From assembly GCA_964451925.1 (NCBI GenBank), contig CAYVKA010000042.1, positions 1-43,668 on the forward strand: a stretch of 43,668 nucleotides of DNA, read 5' to 3'. Positions 1-8,182 of the stretch are shown here, one piece after another. Position numbers and translations under genes: made by a program. Origin of the DNA: Nevskia sp964451925 (GTDB lineage: Bacteria; Pseudomonadota; Gammaproteobacteria; Nevskiales; Nevskiaceae). The notes beneath the pieces were generated by a model, which was not told the origin of the DNA, did no database searches, and worked only from the letters and a program-made list of their open reading frames with translations. Within the stretch, counting starts at the first letter, position 1. Every line of letters starts with the position of its first letter.

Positions 1-687
1 CCCGCCGCTGCCGCATCGCGGCCGTCGCCGCTTGCGGCCGCAGCGGCGCAGCCCGCAACGGTGGCGCCACCGGCATCTGCGGCCACACCGGCCGTTTTCG
101 GCGCCGCCGAAGCCGCCGCGGTCCGTTTTGCCGGCGGTCCCTGCAGCGCCGACATCTACCGCATCGTCTGGGACACGGCCGGGGCCTATCGCATCCAGCC
201 GGAGTTTGTCGCGGCGCTGATCGAGATCGAATCGGGTTGCCGCAGCGACGCCGTGTCGCAGGCCGGCGCGCACGGCTTGATGCAGCTGGTGCCGGCTTCG
301 GGCGCGCGCGAGGGTTATCGCTTCATGCACGGCCGCGACCACAAGCCGACCATCGCCGAGTTGCACGATCCGGCAGTCAACATCCGCCTCGGTGTCGCCT
401 ACCTCGGCGCGCTGCAGGACCACTTCGACTATATCGACGCGCCGTTGCCGCGCCTGGTCCTGATGGTGGCCGCCTACAATTGCGGCCCGTATTTCTTCGA
501 TCAGCGCCTGCCGGCCGAAGCGGCCGCCTGGAATGGCGAACAGGCGGCGCGCTGGGTGCGTCACAACGCGCCACAGGAAACACGCGATTTCGTCGACGCG
601 GTGCTGCGCAAGGCGGCGCTCTATTCCGGCGCGACGCTGCGCGCGCAGACCCGCACGGTGGCGAGCGGCAGGCTGCTAAGCCCCTGA
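1..687 (+). CDS. Lytic transglycosylase (SLT/GH23 domain), 5' end outside the window
   Basis: The reading frame is open from the first base and ends at the TGA at 685-687. The true start is probably upstream; the first internal candidate is a GTG at 61. The N-terminal part is a low-complexity Ala/Pro stretch, typical of a linker after a signal peptide. Counted from the GTG, the catalytic domain starts near residue 30. It shows the SLT pattern: a Glu in ALIEIESG (likely catalytic acid), then the S-x-AGAHGLMQL motif, then N-x-RLGVAYL and the AAYNCGP motif. Such enzymes cleave the MurNAc-GlcNAc bond of peptidoglycan in the periplasm with formation of 1,6-anhydroMurNAc. The specific role (turnover or secretion-system assembly) cannot be told, because the upstream genes are missing. 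Confidence 0.85.
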   Translation, partial: PAAAASRPSPLAAAAAQPATVAPPASAATPAVFGAAEAAAVRFAGGPCSADIYRIVWDTAGAYRIQPEFVAALIEIESGCRSDAVSQAGAHGLMQLVPASGAREGYRFMHGRDHKPTIAELHDPAVNIRLGVAYLGALQDHFDYIDAPLPRLVLMVAAYNCGPYFFDQRLPAEAAAWNGEQAARWVRHNAPQETRDFVDAVLRKAALYSGATLRAQTRTVASGRLLSP

Positions 688-787
688 GCTGCGCCGCCCG
701 GTGCGGCGCGCCATCATCCGGACGGACGGCGGCGGCGGCCGCGCGGCATGATGTGATGGCCGCCGTCAGCCCTCACCGCGCGCGCCG

Positions 788-1747
788 ATGATCGATCCCG
801 TTATTCAACGCCCCTGGCCACGCCGACTGCGCGGCCTGTTTTCCTCCACGCCGTTTGCGCAACCGGTCGACCTGCGCGGCAAGCGCATCATCGTCACCGG
901 CGCCTCGCCCGGCTCCATCGGGTTCGCCACCGCGCGCACGCTGGCCGCCTGGGGCGCGGCCGTGGTCATCACCACCCGCACAGAGCCGCAGGCGGCGCTT
1001 GCCGGGCTCCGCGGCGCCGGCGAGATCCGCGCCCACGCGCTGGACCTGGGCCGCGCCGATTCGGTGGCACGCTTCGCCGACTGGGTCGAGGTTGCGCATC
1101 GCGGCCGGCTCGACGTGCTGGTCAACAATGCCGGGGTGCACCTGGACCTGCTGCGGCAGTGGAAGGCGCCGCCGCTGTCGCCGGACGGCTACGAGGTCCA
1201 CTGGCGCAACAACTATCTCGGCACCTGGCAGCTGAGCCGGCGCCTGCTGCCGCTGCTGCAGGCCAGCGCGGCGCAGGATGGCGAGGCGCGCGTGGTCAAC
1301 GTGGTGTCGATGCTGCACCGCCTGGGAACCAATGCCGGCCTGTTCCAGCCGCCGCTGCCGTACAACTCCTGGACCGCCTACGGCCTGTCCAAGCTGGCGC
1401 TGGTGCATGCCACGTTCGAGCTGCAGCGCCGCTACGCCGCCGAAGGCGTGCAGGCCTGCTGCCTGCATCCGGGCGCGGTGTACAGCAACATCGCCACGCG
1501 CGGGCTCGAGGGCAACCGCGCCATCGGCGCGCTGCGCAATGCGCTGGCGCCGCTCGAACGCTTCTTCCTGCTGACGCCGGTGGAGGGCGCGCAGACGCAG
1601 ATCCATTGCGCCAGCCAGCCGCGGCTCGCCGGCGGCCTGTACTACGAAAAATGCCGGCCGGCGCTGGCCAGCGCGGAGGCGCTGGACACGCAGGTCGCCG
1701 CGCGGCTGTGGGACGAAACCGAGGCCTGGGCGAAGACGCTGGGCTGA
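788..1747 (+). CDS. SDR-family NAD(P)-dependent oxidoreductase (retinol dehydrogenase-like)
   Basis: This is a 319-aa short-chain dehydrogenase starting with ATG at 788. The Rossmann nucleotide-binding motif TGASPGSIG lies near residues 37-45, the NNAG structural motif follows VLV, and the catalytic Tyr and Lys are in YGLSK with a preceding Ser in VVSML. A C-terminal part with YSNIATRG resembles the retinol dehydrogenase/WWOX-like branch of classical SDRs. The substrate cannot be predicted; reduction or oxidation of a lipophilic alcohol or ketone is the family norm. The gene stands alone, converging on the PQQ dehydrogenase at 1777-3915 with 29 bp between the two stop codons. Confidence 0.85.
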   Translation: MIDPVIQRPWPRRLRGLFSSTPFAQPVDLRGKRIIVTGASPGSIGFATARTLAAWGAAVVITTRTEPQAALAGLRGAGEIRAHALDLGRADSVARFADWVEVAHRGRLDVLVNNAGVHLDLLRQWKAPPLSPDGYEVHWRNNYLGTWQLSRRLLPLLQASAAQDGEARVVNVVSMLHRLGTNAGLFQPPLPYNSWTAYGLSKLALVHATFELQRRYAAEGVQACCLHPGAVYSNIATRGLEGNRAIGALRNALAPLERFFLLTPVEGAQTQIHCASQPRLAGGLYYEKCRPALASAEALDTQVAARLWDETEAWAKTLG

Positions 1748-1776
1748 TCCGCCCAGGAATCCAGCCCACCAGCCGC

Positions 1777-3915
1777 CTACGGCTTGATCCAGCCCCAGGC
1801 CATCAGCTTCATCTTCAGCATCAGCATCAGGAAGTGCCACAGCGCCTTGAGTTGATCGCCGACGCCGGGCTTGTAGCGCGCCTGCTGGCGGATGTAATGG
1901 CGCAGATCGCCGACCTGCTCATCGCTCAGCTCGGGAAACGGCGGCATGCCGCGGTTCTGCAGGCCGCCATGCACCACCGCGGCGAAGGCGGCGTCGTTGA
2001 GCGGAATCGGCGAAGCGCGCAGGTCGGGCGCAAAGCCGCCGGCGACCACCCCGGTGCCGTGGCAGATCAGGCAGTGCTGATACAGCTCGCGGCCCTTGGC
2101 GGCACGGCCGGCATCGACCACGAAGGCGGGGTCGTCCACCGGCTTGGGCTGCGACGGCGGCGGCGACGGCGGCAGCGTGGCGCTGCCATCCAGCACATAG
2201 GTCAGCAGCCGCCGCGGATGATCGCGGCCGACCCAGCCGTGCTGCGCGCTGAGCGAGCCGAGCAGCATCTGGCCGCCGGCCCAGCCGGCGAGGATGCTGA
2301 CGTACTGCTTGCCGCCGACGCTATAGGTGATCGGCGGCGCCTGCGTGCCCACGCCCATGTCGGCGCTCCACAGCACGGCGCCGCTGCTGTCGTCGCGGGC
2401 CACGAAGCGGCCGTCGGACTGGCCCTGGAACACCAGCCCGCCGTGGGTGCTCATGACGCCGCCGTTGGTGGCGCCGGGTAGCGGCACTTCCCAGACCTTC
2501 TTCTGCGTGGCGGCGTCCCAGGCCAGCAGCGAGCTGCTGCCGGCGTTCTTCGGCACATCGTCGTAGAAGGCATGGATGCCCATGGGACCGTCGCGGCTCA
2601 TGTCGTAGGTGGCCGGGTCGATGCCCTTGTCGTTGTAGTAGCCGGCCAGTTCGTGCGCCGGGATGTAGGTCAGCCCGGTGTCCGGGCTGAACGACATCGG
2701 CTGCCAGTTGTGCAGGCCGCCCGAGCCCGGCCACATCAGCGACTCGCCGTCCTCGTAGCGCACGCCGGGGTTCTCGATCGGCCGGCCGCTGGCCATGTCG
2801 ATGCCCTTGGCCCAGGTCACCTTGCCCAGCTTCTCGGCCGAGATCAGCTTGCCGGTATGGCGGTCCAGCACGTAGAAGAAGCCGTTCTTCGGCGCGTGCA
2901 GGATCACCTCGCGCGGCTTGCCTTCGACCGGGATGGTGGCCAGCACCATATCCATGGTGGAGTTGAAGTCCCAGCTCTCGCCCGGCGCGGTCTGGTAGTG
3001 CCAAAGGTACTCACCGGTATCAGCGTCGAGCGCCACCACCGAGCACAGGAACAGGTTGTCGCCGCCGCCGGGGCTGCGCAGCTTGGCGTTCCACGGGCCG
3101 CCGTTGCCGGTGCCGATGTAGACGCGGTTCAGCTCCGGGTCGTAGGTCATGGCGTTCCAGGCCGTGCCGCCGCCGCCGTACTTCCACCATTGGCCTTTCC
3201 AGGTCTTGGCGGCCATCTCCATGGCCTTGTTCTCGAAGCCCTTGGCCGGGTCGCCGGGCACGATGTACCAGCGCCAGTCCTGCTTGCCGGTCTCGGCGTC
3301 GTAGGCGGTGACGTAACCGCGCACATGGCCGAAGTCGGCGCCGCCGTGGCCGATGATGACCTTGCCGTTGAACACGCGCGGCGCGCCGGTGATGTAGCGG
3401 TTGTCGCCCGGCTCGGTGGTCTGAGTCTGCCACACCAGCTGGCCGCTCTTGGCGTCGAGCGCGAACAGCCGCCCGTCCTGCACGCCGGCAATGACCTTGC
3501 CTTTCCAGAACGACAGGCCGCGGATGCCCCAGGCCATGCGCATCTTGACCGGGTCGACCTTGGGGTCGTAGCTCCACAGCTGCTTGCCGCTGAGCGCGTC
3601 CACCGCGTAGATCACGCTGAAACCGACAGCGATATAGATCACGCCGTCCACTTCCAGCGGTGCCGAAGACACGTTCCACACGTCCGGCAGCTCCAGCGAC
3701 CAGGCCAGGCCGAGCTTGCCGACGTTCTGTTTGTTGATCTGGTCGAGCGGGCTGAAGCGCTGCTCGCTGAAGGTGCGGCCATAGGCGCCCCAGTCGGCGC
3801 CGCCGGTTTCGTTGCCGAGAGTGCTGTTGTCCACGTCGGCGGCGGCCTGCGCGGCCAGCAGCAGCGCCAGCGCCGTGCCCATACCCCAGTACCGCGCCTT
3901 GCCTGCACGCTGCAT
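1777..3915 (-). CDS. PQQ-dependent alcohol dehydrogenase with C-terminal cytochrome c domain (quinohemoprotein type)
   Basis: This 712-aa protein has a hydrophobic signal sequence (residues about 11-27) and an ideal ribosome binding site, GGAGGAGATC, before the ATG. Residues 30-560 form the eight-bladed PQQ propeller with repeated tryptophan-docking-like motifs (ALDAKSGQLVW, AYDAETGKQDW, ALDADTGEYLW). The probable catalytic Asp316 is in ESWDFNS. A cytochrome c domain follows, with CLICH at 615-619 and a likely axial Met657 in RGMPPFPEL. The family oxidises alcohols in the periplasm and passes electrons through heme c to the respiratory chain. Two oddities stand out. The vicinal Cys-Cys of typical quinoprotein ethanol/methanol dehydrogenases is absent (residues 127-133 read MAWGIRG). 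The protein also ends in a Met- and Trp-rich hydrophobic tail that could anchor it. No pqq synthesis genes are in the window. Confidence 0.9.
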   Translation of the reverse strand: MQRAGKARYWGMGTALALLLAAQAAADVDNSTLGNETGGADWGAYGRTFSEQRFSPLDQINKQNVGKLGLAWSLELPDVWNVSSAPLEVDGVIYIAVGFSVIYAVDALSGKQLWSYDPKVDPVKMRMAWGIRGLSFWKGKVIAGVQDGRLFALDAKSGQLVWQTQTTEPGDNRYITGAPRVFNGKVIIGHGGADFGHVRGYVTAYDAETGKQDWRWYIVPGDPAKGFENKAMEMAAKTWKGQWWKYGGGGTAWNAMTYDPELNRVYIGTGNGGPWNAKLRSPGGGDNLFLCSVVALDADTGEYLWHYQTAPGESWDFNSTMDMVLATIPVEGKPREVILHAPKNGFFYVLDRHTGKLISAEKLGKVTWAKGIDMASGRPIENPGVRYEDGESLMWPGSGGLHNWQPMSFSPDTGLTYIPAHELAGYYNDKGIDPATYDMSRDGPMGIHAFYDDVPKNAGSSSLLAWDAATQKKVWEVPLPGATNGGVMSTHGGLVFQGQSDGRFVARDDSSGAVLWSADMGVGTQAPPITYSVGGKQYVSILAGWAGGQMLLGSLSAQHGWVGRDHPRRLLTYVLDGSATLPPSPPPSQPKPVDDPAFVVDAGRAAKGRELYQHCLICHGTGVVAGGFAPDLRASPIPLNDAAFAAVVHGGLQNRGMPPFPELSDEQVGDLRHYIRQQARYKPGVGDQLKALWHFLMLMLKMKLMAWGWIKP

Positions 3916-4132
3916 GATGATCTCCTCCGCTGACCGGGGCGGCCGCGGGGGCGCTCCGGGTTATTGTCCGGTACCAGTGCGCCGGCAGGCCGCTGGGCCT
4001 TCGCTGCGACGCTTCCGGTCGTGACTCAGCTTGGCACAGGCCCGCACCTGCGCGTCTCGTCCATCCGCAGGAGGCTGCGCCGGGCCCGTTTCGCGAAATT
4101 GGCGGCGTCCCGGGACACTCCAGCAGGAGCTT

Positions 4133-4465
4133 TCAGTCGAGCAGCGGGCTGTCGTCGCCCGCCTTCCAGCCGTACTTGCGCAGATCGACCCGGCCCTTGT
4201 CCACCAGTACCCCCTCTTCGCGCAGGCGCTTGCGCTGCTCGCGGAAGCCGGGGCTGTTGGGCGGTAGCGCGATGCGTCCCTGCGCGTTGATCACCCGGTG
4301 CCAGGGCAGACGCCCAGCCGGCGCTTCGCCCAAGGCGGTCCCGACCAGCCGCGCACGCCGCGGCAGCCCGGCCAGGCGCGCCACCTGCCCGTAACTGGCC
4401 ACCTTGCCGCGTGGAATGCTGCTGACGATATCCCAGATGGCCTGGTATGAAGCATTGATCGGCAT
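4133..4465 (-). CDS. atl: Alkyltransferase-like protein (MGMT-fold, no catalytic Cys)
   Basis: This 110-aa protein has the fold of the C-terminal domain of O6-alkylguanine-DNA alkyltransferase. The helix-turn-helix/Arg-finger region shows IPRGKVASYGQVARLAG and VGTALGEAP. The active-site signature, PCHRVI in true alkyltransferases, reads PWHRVI here, with Trp55 replacing the acceptor cysteine. This is the hallmark of ATL proteins, which bind O6-alkylguanine in DNA without removing the alkyl group and hand the lesion to nucleotide excision repair. The length is typical of bacterial ATL (about 100-110 aa). The gene is monocistronic, upstream of and divergent from the small exported protein gene at 4617. 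Confidence 0.88.
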   Translation of the reverse strand: MPINASYQAIWDIVSSIPRGKVASYGQVARLAGLPRRARLVGTALGEAPAGRLPWHRVINAQGRIALPPNSPGFREQRKRLREEGVLVDKGRVDLRKYGWKAGDDSPLLD

Positions 4466-4616
4466 TTCGTGATAGTTTCCGTGCCGGCCTCGGTGCCTTG
4501 GGGAGCGTTATACCGGGTTCAGAAGCCGTTCAGTAAGCACCAATGATACTTGTCGCGCCGGATCGGACCGTATCGCGGTACGAGTTACGGCAGTCACCAT
4601 CACCTAGGAGATCACA

Positions 4617-4853
4617 ATGAGTTCCAAGCTGCTTTCCACCCTGCTGGTTTCGGCTTCGCTGCTGGCCGCTGGTCAGGTCTTCGCCGCCGACGCCCCCGCC
4701 GCTGCTCCGGCTGCCCCGGCCGCTGCCGCCGCTCCGGCTGCCGCCCCGGCTGCTGAAGCCGCTCCGGCCCCGAAGAAGAAGGCCAAGAAGCACCACAAGA
4801 AGGCCAAGGCTGCCGCTCCGGCTGCCGACGCCGCTGCTCCGGCCGCGAAGTAA
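4617..4853 (+). CDS. Small exported Ala/Pro/Lys-rich protein
   Basis: This 78-aa protein has a clear ribosome binding site (AGGAG, 7 nt before the ATG) and a Sec signal peptide (SSKLLSTLLVSASLLAAG) with probable cleavage after VFAA near residue 23. The mature part is almost only Ala and Pro with a basic centre of Lys and His (about residues 58-68). No enzymatic motif is visible. Similar small Ala-rich exported proteins with a Lys/His patch occur widely in proteobacteria without an assigned function; binding to nucleic acid, cell-wall polymer or metal is conceivable but unproven. A strong intrinsic terminator lies 20 bp downstream, consistent with a short, highly expressed mRNA. Confidence 0.7.
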   Translation: MSSKLLSTLLVSASLLAAGQVFAADAPAAAPAAPAAAAAPAAAPAAEAAPAPKKKAKKHHKKAKAAAPAADAAAPAAK

Positions 4854-4872
4854 GCCCGAAGTCAGCTGTTGC

Positions 4873-4907
4873 AAAAGGCGACCGCAGATTCTGCGGTCGC
4901 CTTTTTT
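4873..4907 (+). terminator. Rho-independent terminator of the small exported protein gene
   Basis: A perfect 15-bp inverted repeat (4873-4887 with 4891-4905) has a 3-nt loop and is followed by a run of T residues to 4907. It ends transcription of the gene at 4617-4853. Confidence 0.9.
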
Positions 4908-5077
4908 ATTGGCCGGTCGATTCCGCAAACGCGGCCGGCGCCTATCCAGCGGGCGTTGTGCGGTTCCCCATTCAGGATCGATTCAGCCGGGAACGTGGAT
5001 CATGCACACGTCGGCCGGGACCGGTGGACGAACCTAAGCCCCCGACGCCACTGAAAAAACTCAAGGAGTTGTAGCTC

Positions 5078-5554
5078 ATGAAAAGCAAACTGATTTCCGC
5101 TCTGGCCCTGGCCGGCACGCTCGCCGCCGGTGGCGCGCTGGCCGATGGCGAAGCCAAGGCCGGCCTCGGTGCCAACCTCGGCCTGGGCAGTGCTGCGACG
5201 GTTCAAACCGGCGCCGATGCCAGTGCCCAGGGCGGCCTGGGCCTGGGCAGCGCGCTGAAGGACACCACCGGCGCCGTCACCGGCGCGGCCCAGGGCACCG
5301 TCCAGGCGACCACCGATACCGTCAAGGGCGCCGCGCAGGCTGCCACCGGCAAGGTCAAGGACACCGCCGCCGCCGCCAAGGACAGCGCCAAGCAGGCCGC
5401 GCACAAGGCCAAGACCAAGGCCGAGGACGCCAAGGCCGGCGCCATGGCCAAGGTCGACGCGGCCGGCAGCTCCGCCACCGGCGCGGTCACCAACGCTCTG
5501 CCCAACGCCTCGGTCAATGCCGGCGTGGCCGCTGGCGCCAGCGTCAAGCAGTAA
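5078..5554 (+). CDS. Exported Ala/Lys-rich repetitive protein, LEA-like
   Basis: This 158-aa protein is preceded by AAGGAG, 10 nt before the ATG. It has a Sec signal peptide (residues 1-22, AGGALA cleavage). From about residue 60 to 130 it consists of degenerate repeats of Ala, Lys, Thr and Asp such as DTVKGAAQAA, GKVKDTAAAA and KDSAKQAAHK. This is the amphipathic 11-mer-like pattern of late-embryogenesis-abundant (group 3) proteins. Flanking Gly/Ala segments contain LGLGSA twice. LEA-type proteins are usually disordered in water and protect against desiccation or membrane stress; a periplasmic stress role is my inference. It is monocistronic with its own terminator. Confidence 0.7.
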   Translation: MKSKLISALALAGTLAAGGALADGEAKAGLGANLGLGSAATVQTGADASAQGGLGLGSALKDTTGAVTGAAQGTVQATTDTVKGAAQAATGKVKDTAAAAKDSAKQAAHKAKTKAEDAKAGAMAKVDAAGSSATGAVTNALPNASVNAGVAAGASVKQ

Positions 5555-5607
5555 GCGCGGGCGCAAGGCCCTCAGTCATCGCGCATCGCAGTAAGCGCGC
5601 TGTAAGC

Positions 5608-5644
5608 AAACCCGGCGCGGGGCATCGCGCCGGGTTTGTTTTTT
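5608..5644 (+). terminator. Rho-independent terminator of the LEA-like gene
   Basis: A 12-bp perfect stem (5608-5619 with 5626-5637) has a 6-nt loop and is followed by GTTTTTT. It lies 54 bp after the stop codon at 5554. Confidence 0.9.
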
Positions 5645-5661
5645 GAGGCCGGCCTTCAAGC

Positions 5662-5694
5662 AAAAAAAAACGGCCGGAGGATGTCCGGCCGTTT
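5662..5694 (-). terminator. Rho-independent terminator of the minus-strand gene at 5711-6232
   Basis: An 11-bp perfect stem (5668-5678 with 5684-5694) is followed, on the minus strand, by a run of nine T residues (complement of 5662-5670). It lies directly after the stop codon of the 5711-6232 gene. Confidence 0.88.
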
Positions 5695-5710
5695 GTTCAA
5701 TGCGTGAAGC

Positions 5711-6232
5711 TCAGGCGAACAGCTCGGCGTACAGCTGTTCGCGGTTGGGCCCGCTGGCCCACTGCACCAGGCTCTCCGGGCAGTGCTCGCCCGGCTCGAA
5801 GCCGGCGGCGATGCGGTACAGGTCGGCCATGATGCGGCCGATGGCGCCGTGGTATTCGCGGAACTGTGGTTCCTGGCTGGCGTGCATGGTCGCCAGCGTG
5901 TCGAGCAGCACCTTCGGCGGCACGTACGGCGCCAGGCGGTCGAGCACTTTCAGGGCCAGCACCGCATCCTTGTCCTTGACCCCTTCGTCCACCAGCACCG
6001 CCACCAGCTTGGGGTTGCCGCCGGACTTGTTGGCGGACGCCTTGCGCAGCGCGGTGTCCTTCACGTAGTACAGGGCGGCGGCGAGGATCACGAACAGTTC
6101 GTCGTAGGAATCCTCGGTGAAATTGGTATCGTCCGGAATCAGGCCCTTCAGCGCCGGCTTGAGCGCCGCGAGCAGCCCCGGAAATTCCTCGTCCATGCGC
6201 GCAATGCGGCGATAGACCTTGCTGTCCGACAT
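5711..6232 (-). CDS. Conserved-looking hypothetical protein, mostly alpha-helical
   Basis: This is a 173-aa soluble protein. I chose the ATG at 6232 because GGGAG lies 7 nt upstream; the frame remains open further upstream but that part looks non-coding. I do not recognise a family. The sequence predicts helical segments with the motifs ARMDEEFPGLLAAL, SYDELFVILAAALYYVKD and REYHGAIGRIMADLYRIAAGF. No signal peptide, metal motif or membrane segment is present. It ends in a strong intrinsic terminator and is monocistronic. Confidence 0.75.
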   Translation of the reverse strand: MSDSKVYRRIARMDEEFPGLLAALKPALKGLIPDDTNFTEDSYDELFVILAAALYYVKDTALRKASANKSGGNPKLVAVLVDEGVKDKDAVLALKVLDRLAPYVPPKVLLDTLATMHASQEPQFREYHGAIGRIMADLYRIAAGFEPGEHCPESLVQWASGPNREQLYAELFA

Positions 6233-6413
6233 CGTTTCATCTCCCAAAAGTTCGTCAATCCGGCGCGCCGACCACGGGCGCCCACACCCCCGCAGTGTAG
6301 CAGCGGCGAGCCCGGCCACGGGAAGGCCCCGCGGGCACCGACATGCCCGGTGCGCGCAAGCCTAAAGTTAAACGGCCCAGCCGCCGGAATCGGCAGCGGC
6401 GTGCCGTGGCGCA

Positions 6414-7808
6414 CTATTTGAGGTCGCTGGCGACGTGCGGCGTGCTGAGCAGGCGGGTGAAGGCATGCCACTGGGCGTCGGACCCGGCATCGCCGCCGCC
6501 CTTGGCCTCGATGTAGCGCCGCACCAGTTCCTCGCCGTAGGAGTAGTTGATGATGTAACTGCGGTAGTGATCGAAGAATTCGACCCGCTGGCGCGCCCGC
6601 TCGGGCGAGGCCAGCGCATAGATCTGCAGCCAGTTGGCGGTGGATTGGGCGTCCATGCGGCCGTCAAGGTAGCGCCGCGCCGCCTCGATCGCGGCCGGGT
6701 TGAGGTCCTTGGCGGCGCGCACCACGCGGTCGTAGGTCTCCACCTGCCTGGCGTCGAACCCGGCCAGGTCGAACAGCTCGCGCTCGAAGTTGAGGCGCTG
6801 CGCCTCGGGGAAGGTCAGCTCGACGCCGAAATCGGCGCTGCCTTCGGCGATGAAGGACTGCGGCGAGTACAGCGCATAGACCTGGTACTCCGGCCAGCCC
6901 TGGCCGCGCACCAGATCCTTCTCCAGCAGGCTGTTGTAGACGTGGTGGCCAGGGTAGCCCTCGTGCGAGGCCAGCTGGATCACCCGGCTGATGCTGACCG
7001 GCTGGTCGGCGTTGACCTCGATGCGGCTGTAATAGTTGCCCTGGTACCAGTTGTAGGCGCTCCACGGCTTGTCGCCCACCAGCGCCAGTTCGAAGCGCTC
7101 GCCCTGCGGCAGTTCCAGATGCCCGTGCACATGCAGCTGGGCGTAGCCGATGGCGGCGCGCATCACGCTCTGCAGCTTGTCCTTGGGCACGGCGTAGCGC
7201 TCGAGATAGCGGTTGTAGCGCTGCGCCAGCGTGCCCGGCTCCTTGGGCAGCAGCGCGTCGAGCTGCTTCAGCGCCGGCTGGAAGGCCGACTCGGCGTAGT
7301 GCGGCGCGTCGACGTCGTACAGCGCGCGCGCCTCGTCGTCGAACGAGAACTGCCGGCCTTGCAGCATCGCCGCGCGCGCCGACAGGGCGCCGATCTGGTT
7401 CTTCAGATAGGTCTTGCGCAGCGCCGCCAGCTCCGGGTCGGTGGGCAGCACGTCCGGGACGGTATTGAGCAGGCGCACGATCAGCTGCTGCGACTGGTCC
7501 TCGATCTGCACCGCGCTGAGCTTCTGCGCCTTGGCCTGGTCGCGCCATTCGGGCGGCCCGTAGTAGGCGTCGACGTAGCCCGGGTCCAGTTCGCCCAGGG
7601 CCAGTACCAGCTTGACGTAGGTGACAGCGATCTCGTTCATGCTCATCGGCGGCAATGGCGCCGGCGCGCTGGGTGCCGCCGCTGCACCCTGGTCGGCGGT
7701 ATCCGGCAGGCGGGTGCCGAACACCAGCGGATCGTCGCGCCCGGCGCTGCAGGCGGTCAACAGCGTGGCCAGGGCCGTCATCGCGGCGAGTTTCCCGAGT
7801 GGACGCAT
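6414..7808 (-). CDS. DUF885-family lipoprotein (putative metallopeptidase-like hydrolase)
   Basis: This 464-aa protein has a signal peptide and lipobox (LLTACSAG, Cys20), so it is probably a periplasm-facing or outer membrane lipoprotein. A Pro/Ala linker runs to about residue 52. The DUF885 domain then fills the rest, with its signature ASHEGYPGHHVYN (HEGxPGHH, probable zinc ligands) and the later AEGSADFGVEL, where Glu/Asp would complete the site. Members of this family are thought to be zinc carboxypeptidase-like enzymes; the substrate is unknown. Hydrolysis is an inference from the motif. The gene is divergent from the TonB receptor at 8183. Confidence 0.85.
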   Translation of the reverse strand: MRPLGKLAAMTALATLLTACSAGRDDPLVFGTRLPDTADQGAAAAPSAPAPLPPMSMNEIAVTYVKLVLALGELDPGYVDAYYGPPEWRDQAKAQKLSAVQIEDQSQQLIVRLLNTVPDVLPTDPELAALRKTYLKNQIGALSARAAMLQGRQFSFDDEARALYDVDAPHYAESAFQPALKQLDALLPKEPGTLAQRYNRYLERYAVPKDKLQSVMRAAIGYAQLHVHGHLELPQGERFELALVGDKPWSAYNWYQGNYYSRIEVNADQPVSISRVIQLASHEGYPGHHVYNSLLEKDLVRGQGWPEYQVYALYSPQSFIAEGSADFGVELTFPEAQRLNFERELFDLAGFDARQVETYDRVVRAAKDLNPAAIEAARRYLDGRMDAQSTANWLQIYALASPERARQRVEFFDHYRSYIINYSYGEELVRRYIEAKGGGDAGSDAQWHAFTRLLSTPHVASDLK

Positions 7809-8182
7809 TGTTTTCTGTTTGGGTGAATTCCGTGGTCAGCGATTTTCCACTAAAACCAAACCGCCGTAAGCGGTACGCGCAAGCCCTGCGCCGCCTTCAC
7901 CCCGGCGCCCGGCGGCCTGACTTTTGCTTGTACCGGTGGACAGGTTAGCAGACCGTGCGCCAGTCGCATCGGCGATCATACGGGTGTAATGTTGGCACGG
8001 GTTCGGTGACTCCCGGCGGCATGCGGAGGCCGGACCCGGGAGCAAGGGGCAAGGCCCCGGGGGCTGTTCGGTCGTTGGGCAAATGATCCGCTGCGGCACG
8101 GGCAGGGGTCGGGAGTTTTTTGCGAGCCGAAACCGGCTGTTGCTGCGGCGGCAGATCCACTCAAGGAAGAGGGGGAACCCGC
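7809..8182. other. Intergenic region between divergent DUF885 and TonB receptor genes
   Basis: This stretch of 374 bp holds the two divergent leaders. Only the Shine-Dalgarno run AAGGAAGAGGGGG before the receptor start is clear. I see no convincing promoter boxes, operator palindrome or small ORF. Confidence 0.5.

Noticed and set aside
2572..3933. 453-aa plus-strand ORF
   Set aside because: Shadow of the PQQ dehydrogenase gene without any family motif.
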